From the NCBI RefSeq assembly GCF_030247185.1, contig NC_080571.1, forward strand, positions 109,203,128 through 109,267,127: DNA of 64,000 nucleotides, written 5' to 3'. Positions 51,747 to 63,713 of the stretch are shown here, piece after piece. The notes beneath the pieces are model-generated. The model worked only from the letters and a program-made list of their open reading frames with translations, did no database searches and was not told where the DNA came from. The position numbers were made by a program, and so were the translations under genes. How positions within the stretch are numbered: position 1 is the stretch's first letter; each line of letters starts with the position of its first letter. The DNA comes from Malaya genurostris. Its lineage: Eukaryota; Arthropoda; Insecta; Diptera; Culicidae.

Positions 51747-54700
51747 GCTGTTGACAACACTCTCTCAGATTTCAATGAAACTTTCTAGACATAAAGATTT
51801 TGTCACAAAAAGTCATTTTGCATACTTTGTTTCTGATTGATCTAGAGTGTCTTTTGGAAAGAGTTAAACTCAGTCAAATTTTTAAACAAAAATACTGAAA
51901 AAAATCCTTACCGGGTCCTACACTGAAAAAACTGACTCTGAAAATTTGAAATCAATATACAAAACAACCCATTTTTGATTTTGATAAAATTTTGTCCAAA
52001 GATAGGTGATTTGGGAGCGCAAGAGCCTTGGCACATTCAAGGAAAAAAGTCTTTTTTAACAATTAATTACTTACCTTAGGACAAAATTTTATTGAATTAA
52101 AAAATGGTGTTTTTTCGGTTTTTTAGAAACAGCAAGAAATCAAACAGGTTCAGTGTCAAAAGTAGGACAACTCCTGAATAACTACTATCTGTTAACAGCC
52201 AGAAAGCCATTACTAAGTTTCGTTTTTCGGTAGTTCAGTAAGGAAACATCACTTCAATGCAAAAAGTGTTTTGCAGATAGCATTAACTTTACGTCTGCTT
52301 AGCGCTTTATATTGAATCGTAAGGAGGCGTTAGCAGCTCAACATGACCTGCTAAGGCGCTGACGAGTCGAAGAAAAAAATACTAGATACACTTAACACAA
52401 ACCGGTAACCATGCGGTGCCAAAACCCTAAAAAAAAACAAACTGGCTACTCAAATAAAATCTAGTGGTCAAAACTTTCTCCCCTGTGCTTACGAAATACG
52501 AAGAAAGAATCCTTATGAATAGCGGAACGTACGTAGGCAGCTTTTCGGACAAAAGTTCTATAAATTTCAAGGTGGAAAGATATTGGCAGCTAAGGAGAAA
52601 AAATTCCGATTTTCGTGACAACACTTTGAATTGCCAAATTTACAAACAGAAGTTTCTGAAAATGTGAATTCACTCCTACTTTAAAGCTCAAATGGACCTG
52701 TGAAATTTTAGGTTGATTTGACAACGGGTTACAACGGGTTGGATTTCTTCGAAAAAGACATCAATACATATGACTCCTTCCAATTCTGCCCAATTGATAA
52801 ATATTGTGCAATTGTCCAACTAAAAATGAAGAAGAGCGAAAGGATGACATGATGGTCATTCAGAATCGCCAACAGAGAGTTCTAAATATATGATGAGTGA
52901 TATTCGCTGAAATGTTCGAAATGCCATCAAAATGAAATCGAAATTATTTGTTTACCATTTTGCACTTTAAAGGCATAAATGACCTTCATTTTGAGTACTT
53001 AACATTGTAATCCATTGTCATTGTTCCGAAAAAAAACCATTTTGTTGTGTCCAGATATCAAATGACTCAAGCTTTATTTGAATCTAACGAAAGTTATAGA
53101 ATGATTGCTACAAATTTCAAACCGTCTTAAAAGCGACGACGCAAAAACAGAATTGAACCTTAAAAGTTGGTAGGTAACTATTTAAATTTTTGGCACTTCT
53201 AAGACGAAACAAGAAAACCGCATGAGTTTGAAAGTTTACATAAAAAATGAAATGAAAACGCATAAAAACAAGCTTGAGTGCAGTTATTTATGAAACAAAT
53301 TTAATTTATGTAATCAAATCAACTTCAACTTCTAACAAACAAATTTTCTGATTGATTCAAACCGGCTGCAGGTTTAAAAGGGTAATGTTTTCTAGTATTT
53401 TCCATCTAGATTATTATATTTTCAATTCAACAGTCCACTTGATCTTTTTTACACAAACAAGCCCAGCGATGCCTTTTGAAACAGGAATGCCGCCATAGTA
53501 CGGTTTATCTTGGACCTAAGCAAACAATTCACAGTGTTTTCCGCTGAAGGCCTGGCGCGAACGGAATGGTTGTCCGCTATGGTAGAATCTACCATCAAGG
53601 AAAAAATGAGAATAATTTTTTTGTGTGTCATGGATTCGAACCAATTTATTTAATCCGGTACTGCAAACAGAACCAGTTGTTAAGCTGTAAGCAATCAAAC
53701 CAGCAAGCAACAAACATCGCACACGAAATGCAGAAGGACAGGAGAAAATATGTTTGTTTATGTAAATTTATAGTTTCTAGTGTTGGAAAACAGAGTATCA
53801 AGCGAAAATGCTACATTCGCTTTCGCCTACGCTGTATGCATCTCGCACGCTGAAGCGAAAAACGCCATTCGCAATTTTCACTAGCTCACTAGCTGATGCT
53901 AAAATCTGCAAAAATATGTGTAAACAAAGTTGGATGAATTATATCGATAGCACATATGTTCGAGAATAAATTGCGATAATTTATGGAGCCATTTCTCGTC
54001 TAGTGCTATTGGTGTTATGGTTCCCGAGAGCAAAAATGATATTTTTTCTAAGCACCCGAGTTTCGGTTTCATTTCGTGTCAAGCGAAACATGAATATCCG
54101 ACACCATCGGGCGAATAACGTAGGATAAATCGATATTAGGTCGTACAATAGAATCAAGCAGGCGTTCAAAATAAATTGAAGTTAAAATCGTCGAACCTTG
54201 AACCATATATGACAAAACTTTAGAAACGGAAGCCATAGTTATGAATATTTTGATTACGTCGTGAAAAAAAGCTATTTAAATTAAGAGAATACTCTAATCG
54301 TTCAGTTGATAGCTATATAATGCAATAGATTCAAGACAACGTAATTTTAACAATGCATCAATGTTCTCATCGTTATTGATCGTCAATTCTAGGGTATAGG
54401 TGTATCCTGATGCGGAACTTGGCTCCTTCAATAATGTCAGGGTCAGGGTTCAAACATATAACCTCAACCTTATTTCACAGTTAGTTTCATCAAGCAACTC
54501 AGGATGTTTCCATAAAAAATCAGTTGTAACATTTATTTTCTCGTATAGAAATTAAATGGAATTCATTTTCTCTTAAAGCGACGTTTGACTGGTTTAAACG
54601 GTGCAAATAAACAACAAACCGAGTTCTGCGACTTTCCTGTCTGTCTAAATATCTCGAGAACGGTTACTTCTAGAAGAAAGGCCGTTATGAGCAATTCTAT

Positions 54701-55080
54701 TTTCTTCTAATATGCAGAATATCTGGTTCTGTTGACTGTTCTTTATCAAAAACTGTTAATTTCTGGAAATGCTCCCAAGTAACCTCGAATGACAAAGTGC
54801 TCTGAGCACGCATATCATTTAAAACACGATACGATGTTGATGTCAGATTTGACATATTGAAATAAGTGTTTCCATATCTTCATCTATCTTCCTTCGCATT
54901 CTGTTTCCCGTTGGCACCTACTAGTGATTGAATATAAAAAATCCGAGTCTGTCAATAATAATAAATATTACTAAGGGATTCATTAAATTTTTTTTATTTG
55001 AATCTTAAATAAGAACTTTTGAGCCAAGTTAATAGGAATTCTTCGTTTTCTGTTGCATATTTACTCGAAATGACGATATA
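51747..55080. other. AT-rich unclassified DNA, no supported gene
   Basis: No domain-bearing frame. A possible minus-strand tRNA-like fragment with a B-box-like GGTTCGAATCC lies around 53630-53700 in a moderately GC-rich patch, but no convincing A box or cloverleaf could be drawn. The sequence near 52340 (CTGACGAGTCGAAG) recurs in variant form at 56489. Confidence 0.4.
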
Positions 55081-56328
55081 ACAGATCGGCTGAAAAGTTC
55101 GTATCGTTTCTATGAGAGGGCGCCACTAGAATTAAATCCATACCATTTTCAGTTAGTACTAACCTTCAAAAGATACGTGTATAAATTTGACGGTTGTCTG
55201 ATTATTAGTTTGTGAGATATTGCATTTTGAGTGAAGCTACTTTTGTTATTGTGAAAAAAATGGAAAAAAGGCATTTCGTGTGTTGATGATAAACTACTTT
55301 TTGATGAAAAAAAGTGCCGCCGATACCAGAAAATGGCTTGATGAGTGTTATCCAGGCTCTGCACCGGGCGAAGCAACAATTCGTAAGTGGTTTGCAAAAT
55401 TTCGTACTGGTCATATGAGCACCGAAGACGATGAACGCAGTGGACGTCCAAAAGAGGCTGTTACCGATGAAAACGTGAAAAAAATCCACAAAATGATTTT
55501 CAATGACCGTAAAGTGAAGTTGATCGAGATAGCTACGAATATCGGATATGAGAAAGCATTGTGCAAAATGGGTGCCGCGTGAGCTCACAATCGATCAAAA
55601 ACAACAACGAATTGATGATTCTGAGCACTTTTTGGAGCTGTTATATCGAAATAAAACCGATTTTTTTCGTCGATATATAACAATGGACGAAACATGGCTC
55701 CATCACTTCACTCCGGAGTCCAATCGACAGTCAGCTGAGTGGATTGCACGCGATGAACCGAACCCAAAGCATGGAAAGACTCAACAATCGGCCGGTAAGG
55801 TTATGGCGTCTGTATTTTGGGATTCGCATGGTATAATTTTCATCGACTACCTTGAAAAGGGAAAAACCATCAACAGTGACTATTATGTAGCGTTATTAGA
55901 GCGTTTGAAGGACGAAATTTAAAAAAAACGGCCTCATTTGAAGAAGAAAAAAGTTTTGTTTCATCAAGACAATGCACCGTGTCACAAGTCGATGAAAACC
56001 ATGTTGAAATTGAACGAATTGGGCTTCGAATTGCTCCCTCATCCACCGTATTCTCCAGATTTGGCCCCCAGTGACTTTTTCCTGTTCTCAGACCTCAAGA
56101 GAATGCTCGCTGGTAAAAAATTTAGAAGCAATAAAGAGGTAATCGCTGAAAGTGAGGCCTATTTTGAGGCAAAGGACAAATCGTACTACAAAAATGGTAT
56201 CGAAAAGTTGGAAGATCGCTATAATCGCTGTATCGCCTCTGATGGGAATTATGTTGAATAATAAAAACGAATTTTGACAAAAAAATGTGTGTTTCTATTA
56301 AACGATACGAACTTTTCAGCCGAACTGT
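55081..56328 (+). mobile_element. mariner element, 1.25 kb, non-autonomous
   Basis: The terminal repeats are ACAGATCGGCTGAAAAG (left) and the complement of ACAGTTCGGCTGAAAAG (right), extending to about 28 bp with one mismatch. TA lies outside both ends (55079-55080 and 56329-56330). The size and termini are typical of full-length mariners. The transposase inside is broken. Confidence 0.93.
55260..56261 (+). pseudogene. Broken mariner transposase (D34D)
   Basis: An N-terminal helix-turn-helix region is readable from about 55280 (KKSAADTRKWLDECYPG, then GEATIRKWFAKFRTGH). Next come WVPRELT-type sequence, TMDETWLHHFTPE (first Asp), FHQDNAPCH (second Asp) and YSPDLAPSDFFLF (third Asp, 34 residues later). 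Lesions: the likely ATG at 55260 is out of frame with the rest because of a length change in the A run just after it; a deletion with frameshift near 55545-55560 removes the segment before the WVPREL box; and an in-frame TAA at 55919-55921. Catalytic residues survive, but the protein cannot be made in one piece. Confidence 0.9.
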
Positions 56329-56330
56329 TA

Positions 56331-57235
56331 AATGTTTAACACTCTTCAACCTGTTCCGGAACCGGAAGTCGCATTCGAACAAAAATCAATTGCAGTGTAT
56401 GAGACCAAAACACTTTATATTTGAGTATGCATTTGTGAAAATCCACTCGGACGGCTCTAAGAAAATGATGAGTTTGAACTGCTCTGCACTGACGAGTCTA
56501 AGACGGAACGTAAAGAAAAGTAATGAGTTTTTGAGAACTATTTCCGAGACTTCCTGAGCCGGAATAGCGGAAATCGGTTGATTTTACCAGCTATTTTGAG
56601 CCAATTTTAGGACAGTTTTTTTCATTTTTGCATTATCGCTCAAAATAAAGGGTTGCAATGTCGTATTTTCACTTAACCCTGTATTTCCAGGACCAGAAGT
56701 CGGATCCGGACAAAATTCTACACTTAACATATCTATAGGAAGATAAAACCTTTCATTTGAATCTAAGTTTGTGAAAATTGGTCAAGGCGTTTGTGAGAAA
56801 TTGGAGAGTTTTCCGGTTTGGAGTACACGAGCATTTTGTTCAGTACATCCGTAACCGTGAACGAAGATCCGGTATAATCTAAATTTATACGTATTTGATT
56901 ATCAACAAACTAAACCCCTTTCAATTGAAGAATGATATGGCTAGTTGAAAGTATTTTGTTCGATTTTTCAGTATCATTTATAAACGCACGCTCTGAAAGA
57001 TGTAATTTTTATACTTAACAGCCTCTACCTCGAAACCGGAAATTTGATAGAGCTCTATAGAATTTGAATTTAGGCTTGTGAAAATTGGCTGAGCGGTCTT
57101 TAGAGGAAATCGAGTGCACTTGTTTTTAATTTTTTGCACATTTTCCACCGTTACTCCGGAACCGGAACTCGGATCAGGATGAAATTCATTAGAATGTGAG
57201 TTGAAGAAATACGACTTTCTATATGGGAAAGCAAA
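56331..57235 (-). repeat. Degenerate Rep-A copy
   Basis: Inverted Rep-A paragraphs are recognisable: GTTCCGGAACCGGAAGTCGC (56352), 'CAGAAGTCGGATCCGG' (56694) and 'TTACTCCGGAACCGGAACTC' (57152). Ends are not preserved. Confidence 0.5.
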
Positions 57236-58334
57236 AAACCCAAAATAAACAGATTTTCACCGGCATGAGTCAATCCTTTTCAGGTCAGCCCCATGTTTAC
57301 TTGCTCCAACACAAAACACAATGTTGTATAGAGGAATACGATTGATATTTTACCTGTGCATTTGAAGTGTTTGTGTTGGTCGGCAAAGCTGTATAACGTA
57401 CAACTTGAGAACCCACTATGCGGTCGTTCACCTCTTATACAGAACTCCTATCCCTCCCCTAGGAAAGAGGAAAACAAGCATCTGTTTCCCATGTTAGGGG
57501 CGGCTCAAAACAGCTTCTGACCCGGAGCAGGCGGCTGAAGATGAAACGTGGTGTCTCGTCAGCTATAACAAAGGTGGCAGCCCCATCACGAGACTAGGTG
57601 TCCTGGTAAGGTGGCATATCGAAATAAAATAAACACCAAGGAAAACAAAAACGAAACGTGTATATTTCAGAAAAAAAATTGAATTGGTTATCCAAAAGTG
57701 AGATAATCATGTGCTCACAAACTCCTATCTCGTGACTTTTCGTGTGTCTATAATGACATTTGGTCAATGGAGCGGCATCGTCTGGTTGCTATCATCTTCT
57801 GCGTTCATGGCAGAATGAGAAGGTGCGATTTGCGATTTACGGTTTGCTCATATAAAATTGTAAAATTATATAAAATTTTTAAAGTATTTTGGTTTGAGAA
57901 CATACTGTTGAAGTGTTAATAAGTTGGTTTAAATGTTTGAAATTAGAAAATTTACCCAGACTATTCGCGTTAGAGTTGATATTTTTCATAGCATAACTAT
58001 TGAAAGTGCGAGCTGAATAAGAAAGTATTATAAAATACGTCCTATCAGCGAAAATGTTTATTCCAGTATAATTAATCTATTTATATAATTTCGTCAGAAT
58101 GATATTCCCATGAGTGGACAAGCGGGGAAGAGGGTACCAGCTGGAGAATAGATAGAATCCAAAAAATCACAGAAAAAATTAATGAATTTTACAGGTGACG
58201 TAATTCTACAAACGATACAATTAATAACTACTTAATGTGTCAAATGACTCAATATCAAATTCGTACATTCGGCATTCGGCTACCAATTGTCGCTGTATGG
58301 ATTCATATGTATCAATTATTCATCAAGTAGATAT
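57236..58334. other. Unclassified DNA with a GC-rich patch
   Basis: A GC-richer stretch around 57400-57640 (GCTTCTGACCCGGAGCAGG, then AGCCCCATCACGAGACTAGG) looks like part of a dispersed repeat, but no second copy is in the window. No gene. Confidence 0.35.
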
Positions 58335-58408
58335 GTGCTTCTGTGGCTCAGTCGGTTAACTGACGTGCTTTGTGGTCTAATGTTTCTCGGTTGAAGTCGC
58401 GCTATTTC
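58335..58408 (+). repeat. tRNA-like fragment, probably a SINE head
   Basis: TGTGGCTCAGTCGGTTAA contains an exact A-box consensus (TGGCTCAGTCGG). About 35 bases on, CTCGGTTGAAGTCGCG resembles a B box with changes at the invariant TTCGA. The cloverleaf is imperfect and the T arm altered, so a functional tRNA is unlikely. Pyrimidine- and T-rich sequence follows. Confidence 0.4.
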
Positions 58409-58859
58409 TGTGTTGATCTTTTGTTTTTTATTTTATTCGATTTCAAACCACACAATTTTACTAGTTCTTGAATATAAATATTTGATATTTGAATTCATTT
58501 ATTTATAACATTACAATTAGATGGGACTGGTCGATGAAACAATGATCTCGGATGTGATTTGTGTGATGTTGTGGTGTTGATGGAATTTCCTCATTGTTGT
58601 TGATGACTTTCACAAAAGTACTGGGGTAGTTTGAGTTTGATGTGGAGGACACGTTTTATCGTAATGAAGTGTTTTGAACATATTAATATGTGGTCATATG
58701 ATTGTCGTCGATGACAAGCGATTTACACGGAATCCTTGTGTTCTGATCGAAACTCTCATAAGAAGGTATCGTCTTTCTCAATCGAATGAGTAAAAACGTA
58801 CGTCAGTCTGAATACCGGGAAAAAGCTCTCCCACAATTCGTTTCAATGGATAAAGCCGA
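58409..58859. other. No recognised feature
   Basis: AT-rich and non-coding, with GTTG/GATG-rich low-complexity sequence (58540-58700). Confidence 0.35.
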
Positions 58860-59301
58860 CTTGTCACAGTATAGGTGCGCCTGAAATAAAACCATGCACA
58901 CGCATTATCCTTAATTAAAACTGCTATGTTATACTCAATGTTTTTTATGCTACATATAGTGCACATTGTTATTGTATTTAGCGAATTGAAGCAAAGCAAA
59001 GTCTCGGTATTACATTCCTTTTGTGGAAATGGACCGTTCTGTTTCCACAGACTTGGCTTCCGATTCTTAGCGCACAGAAACATGATATGACTAGTACTGC
59101 GATTCTATCAACACAAAGCATTCTGCGAGGTCTGGGCTCGAACATACAACAACTGACTTGTAAGATCAGCACCCTATGCATCGAACTAACTTCTTATACC
59201 AAACCAGCTCATTGCTCAATCCTAGGCAATAAAAGAGACCAGGTTTTATTGAGAGCAAGCGTCGTCACTAATACATCCAACGCCTTGTCACAGTATAGGT
59301 G
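58860..59301 (-). mobile_element. tRNA-derived SINE, copy 3, flanked by an 18-bp direct repeat
   Basis: On the minus strand the tRNA-like head (GATGCATAGGGTGCTGATC, TTACAA loop, GTATGTTCGAGCCCAGAC) is followed by the same body as copies 1 and 2. Core SINE: 58987-59186. CTTGTCACAGTATAGGTG occurs at 58860-58877 and 59284-59301, bracketing a 406-bp interval that includes the SINE. This may be its target duplication, although about 100 bp on each side of the core is unexplained. Confidence 0.6.
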
Positions 59302-60074
59302 TCGTTTGAATATGTGTTGTGCAAGTCATTATTTCACTACTATTTTTCCAGAATGTTTCTGGCTCCATCAACGAGAAAAGTATATGGAGTGCACATTCGG
59401 AAATTCAGAAGTGCCTATGATTGATTTTGTGTCTCAATCTGTTCGGAAAAATTTTGTTTTAACTTGGATATCAACAGAGTTTATGTTTTCCAATGTCAGT
59501 TTGAGTTATTCAGGAAATTACAGAAAACTTTTAATAATAGATAATTTATCATAGGATGCAATAGAGGAAATCCTATTTCTCTTTTCCGGTGGCAGGTGCT
59601 TCTAGCTTTAATTGTTTAATGGTGCTTCGTTGAGATTTATTTTGTTTCCACATCTAGGGTTTTATTCAGTTTACGAGCACTAATTATTTGCGGTCCTTGC
59701 TAAGTTATTGAAAATTTTCTATGAAATAAATCAATATTCCTATTGCAAATCGTTGTCATTAGCTTCCCTAACAGAGATTGCCCTAGTTACATTGATTTGG
59801 TTTGGTAAAATAAACGTTTTTCTGTGATTATTATAGCTTTTGGTTTCTGGGAAATAATAGTTAAACGAAAAATAGGCGAGTGGGTGATGTCAGAGACATA
59901 ACCGGATTGACGTGAATGCGAATGACATTAGCTCACTGAAACTGAAACTGTGCCCTTATAAATCATGATATCAACTCATGCGAATGACAAATACAAGTTA
60001 AAACGGGGGCTGACATTAAATGATTAAAGACATAATAATAATAATACTAATAATAAGACTAACGTCACACAACG
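59302..60074. other. No recognised gene
   Basis: Unclassified sequence. A short ATAATAATAATACTAATAAT-type microsatellite lies near 60030-60055. Confidence 0.4.
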
Positions 60075-60156
60075 GAAGTATAGGAAATGGTTCTAGTGAA
60101 TTTGCGATTCGTTTCGCAAACATTTTAGTAGTGTTTTCTCTGAAGAACATCTGAAT

Positions 60157-60164
60157 GATCAAGG
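60157..60164. repeat. 8-bp target-site duplication (left) of the hAT MITE
   Basis: GATCAAGG, identical to 60500-60507. Confidence 0.9.
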
Positions 60165-60499
60165 CAGGCCCGTACCCAGGATTTCATTTCGGGAGGGGCC
60201 CAGAAATTAAAAAAAAATGTTACTGACGATTGCTTATGTACCTAATTCTCGGTGTGCCTTTTACGAGCATACACTTTTAACTTTTCCACTGGAACTGGTA
60301 TTGTATTACATTATATTATGTTTACTGTCTTGTTATTTCTGTAACACTAATCTGAGGCCTTCTAAATAATTATATGTTTTTGATTTCGGGAAATTAAAAT
60401 TAAATTAAAAAAAAATGTTACTGACGATTGCTTATGTATATGTTTTTGATTTCGGGAGGGGCCAGGACCCCTCGGGCCCCCCCTCTGGGTACGTGACTG
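60165..60499. mobile_element. Complete 335-bp hAT-type MITE
   Basis: Ends CAGGCCCGTACCCAG and the complement of CAGTCACGTACCCAG, flanked by the 8-bp duplication GATCAAGG. Eight-base duplications and CAG termini are hallmarks of hAT elements. Inside, a 30-odd-base segment containing AAAAAATGTTACTGACGATT occurs twice (about 60206 and 60407). Next to the right end are G- and C-rich blocks (GGGAGGGGCCAGGACCCCTC). It has no coding capacity. Partial relatives lie at 19184, 22635 and 51680. Confidence 0.88.
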
Positions 60500-60507
60500 G
60501 ATCAAGG
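60500..60507. repeat. 8-bp target-site duplication (right) of the hAT MITE
   Basis: GATCAAGG, identical to 60157-60164. Confidence 0.9.
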
Positions 60508-62190
60508 CATATCTCTTGCGGCGAATAATGTCCCTCTTCGTTCTCCAATTGGATGTCATCCTATTATCTCAACTGCTACTGTGAGCTCAGCATGTGCCAA
60601 GTTAAAACGATCATCTAGTGCTGGGCCCGATGGAATTCCATCTGTGGTAATAAAAAACTGCTCTGGCAGCCTATTAGTTCCACTATCCATTATATTCAAC
60701 TGCTCCTTACGTTCAAGAACTTTTCCTGAAATATGGAAGAAATCCTATGTGTTTCCTGTTTATAAAAAAAAGAAACAAGTGTACAGTATCCTACTACCGC
60801 GGAATAGCAGCTTTGTGCGCCGTATCTAAGCTGTTTGAAATTATAGCTCTGGATTTTATAACGCATAATTGCTCTAACTACATATCTGAGACTCAACATG
60901 GTCTCATGCCGAATCGTTCGACCTCTACAAATTTAGTATCATATACTTCTTTTACGTTCGTTACAATCACGACTACAGGTAGATTCTATCTACACCGATT
61001 TCTCCGCTGCGTTGGACAAGACTAATCATCAAATAACAATCTCAAAGTTAAATAGACTAGGATTTAACGGGTCATTTCTGAATTGGCTTTACTCATATCT
61101 TATTGGTCGCGAAATGATAGTGAAAATAGGAGACTGTACATCCTTACCATTCGCCGTTACCTCTGGAGTTCCTCAAGGAAGTCATCTTGGACCGTTTATA
61201 TTTTTACTTTATCTCAACGATCCAAATTTTTCGATCAAGTGCATGAAACTATCGTTCGCCGATGACTTCAAATTATTTCATGTCATCAAATCCACAGCTG
61301 ACGCAGAGTTCCTACAAGAGCAGTTGAATAATTTGACTAACTGGTGTAATATCAACAGAATGGTTTTGAACGCCTCCAAATGCTCCGTCATCTATAGTCA
61401 CTTTCGACTATAATATTTCACAAATTTTTCTGGAACGTACATCGTCTGTGAAGAACCTTGGTGTCCTCTTGGACTCTAAGTTAAATTTCATGGAACACAT
61501 TGAGTTGACTATCTCAAAAGCCTCCAAGCTGCTAGGATTCATTTTCCGCGTTACTAAAGAATTCGATGATGTACATTGCTTGAATGCATTATATTATGCC
61601 TTCTCTACGCTCGAATACGCCTCGGTTGTCTGGTCACCGTACTACCAAAACGATATCCAACGCATTGAAGCAATTCAACGGAAATTTGTTCGGTTTGCTC
61701 TGCGTCGGCTTCCTTGGAGAAACCCTTGGAATCTCCCAAGTTACCATGCCAGATGCAAACTGATTGACCTCGATTTGTTATCTGTCCGTCGCGACGTCAG
61801 CAAGGCTACTTTTGTGGTTGATCTCCTCCAATCAAGAATAGACTGCTCCGAGCTCTTACAGCTTTTACAAGTAGATATCCATCGCCGTAATCTTAGAAAC
61901 TATTCTTTGCCAGCATGTGCCGAATATTCAACCACTGTTCTAATTCATTCGACTTTAACCTATCACGAAACGTTGTCAAGAAATTGTTCCTAGGGTTACT
62001 ATCTAATTAGTTTTAGTTTTAGTTAGTTTAGAAATGCTATGTTTAAGTGAAATGTGTCAATTAGATGATTGTAATCTGTTGATGCTAAAGATGAGGAGGT
62101 TTTATGTCTGTTTGTTAGCAAGTTTGACAGAAACTAACTCCATCGGGCTTTTCCCTGCTCCAAATAAACAAATAGACAAATAAACGCATG

Positions 62191-62491
62191 CGCTATCAAA
62201 AATAATAAACATTTGAACAAGAGTTATTTTACAAATTATTGGAAATATTATTCCTTTTATTTAGAACCTATAATCGTGACCTGTACCATTAATATGATTT
62301 CGTTAATAATTGAATTACTTCATTTTTAATGTCATCACAATGAAACAAGTTTTTTATGTTAGCCTCCTTCATCTTTTATGGGTTCAACCTATAGCCAGTT
62401 TGAATAAATGTGATGTACTGATACAAACAAACCTGAAGTAGTTATAAGATCATGTACAATATATACCAAAATAAATGTTTTTTTTTCTTTA
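62191..62491. other. Spacer, no recognised feature
   Basis: AT-rich, non-coding. Confidence 0.35.
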
Positions 62492-63711
62492 CACGGAACG
62501 ACCGAAATTAGCTCTGCGCCTAATTCGTTTTACTGTTTTTGAATTAGTTGATTTTAACCAAAAAAATTCGAAAATAACTATGAAATTAGTTAAAATTGAG
62601 AATTCACTTTGCTGAAAAAAGCTCTTATTTTTAGAGAATGTGTTTAGTTGGTGAATATCCTGGACACAAACTAGCAATATTTCAATCCAACACGAAATTC
62701 TCATTGACAACTAATTTTGTTATTAAAATCAGAAAATTTGTTTCTATTTATCTATCACCATCATTACTGAAGGACAGCACAAAGAAACCAAAACTGAAAT
62801 GGGTATTATTAACAAGTTTATTAGCCAAAAACTCATGAGAAGTGTCAAAGCAAAACAATCCATTAAAAAGCTAAAAAGGACAATCTTATTGCAACTGCTT
62901 GAAAATTGTTTTGATGTTTTTCGCATGTGTTCGATATATCTTTATTTAAATTTCTAAACCGATATGTAAAAATGTCGTAAACTGTTAGTGGAAATCGTAT
63001 TTATTCAGAATTTGTGCGCACTTGAAGCGATTGTGCGTAATAATGTTTTTACGCGGAACAGTGAAGTGAATTTCGAATGTTTCACTCTAATTGTGATGAA
63101 GTTTTTTTTGTATCTTCAAACCTTCCGAGCTGCGCCGTCCGGTGTACTATTTGTATTCGGTTTTTGTTTTCCGAGTGCTCAAAGTTTTCAGTAAGAATGA
63201 AGAAAACAGTGATTAAGAAGAAAAAAATTCAAAACGATGTTTACGTTTCGTTTATGTCTTTTTCTCCAATACAACATCGTATTTATACCTGCCAATATAG
63301 AAAAGACAACCGCGTCTGCAATTTTTTCGGCAGTAGTCTGCCATCTAGTGGCTAGTAGTCATTACGGTGTTACCGTTTCGGTAACAGGACGCCATATAGC
63401 TGCAGATTGCAGAAGCCAATTCAACCATTCATATTGGTTGAAAATAACATTATATTTCTTTAATTCAACTAAAAAATTAGTTGAATGGAAATGAAATGTG
63501 CCTTAGCTAAGAAATGACAGCACGTTTAATTTGTGAATTCAACTAAAAAAAATAATCATTTCAACAAATATTTTATTATTATTAAGGGAATGAGAATAAA
63601 AAATCTAAATCAGCAAAAGTAAGATTTTTTTAGTTGTCTCAAAAAATAACTAACTAAAATCAGTAAATCAACTAAATTTTTCGCGAAAATGCTGATATCG
63701 GTCGTTCCGTG
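62492..63711. mobile_element. 1.22-kb TIR element with TA duplication
   Basis: Ends CACGGAACGACCGA on both sides in inverted orientation (14 bp perfect, then A/T-AT-T/C-AGC), flanked by TA (62490-62491 and 63712-63713). Subterminal regions are rich in inverted TTAGTTGA/TCAACTAA motifs. The interior has no transposase. A GC-richer central stretch (about 62980-63440) with a short plus-strand open frame from an ATG at 63197 (MKKTVIKKKKIQND) differs in texture from the AT-rich arms and may be captured sequence. Probably a non-autonomous Tc1/mariner-type element. Confidence 0.75.
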
Positions 63712-63713
63712 TA

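Larger units (their letters stand above)
60075..62190 (+). pseudogene. CR1/Jockey-like non-LTR retrotransposon, 5'-truncated and interrupted by a MITE
   Basis: RT blocks are readable in order: SSAGPDGIPSVVIKN (about 60617), YYRGIAALCAVSKLFE, TSGVPQGSHLGPFIFLLYLND (about 61156), FADDFKLF (61257, the catalytic FADD intact), NLGVLLDSKL and a C-terminal domain to 61993. It ends in an AAATAAACAAATAGACAAAT simple tail (62162-62186). Lesions: frameshifts near 60118, 60770 and 60965, a stop at 61411, and the 335-bp hAT MITE at 60165-60499. Removing the MITE and one target copy makes the frame continuous across the site. The 3' end matches the older copy at 5205-6265. Confidence 0.85.

Noticed and set aside
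53566..53853. 95-codon frame near a GC-rich patch as a gene
   Set aside because: No recognisable domain. A tRNA-like B box lies on the opposite strand, so a decayed SINE is as likely.
58335..58408. Functional tRNA gene
   Set aside because: The A box is good but the T arm and B box are altered and a proper cloverleaf cannot be drawn.
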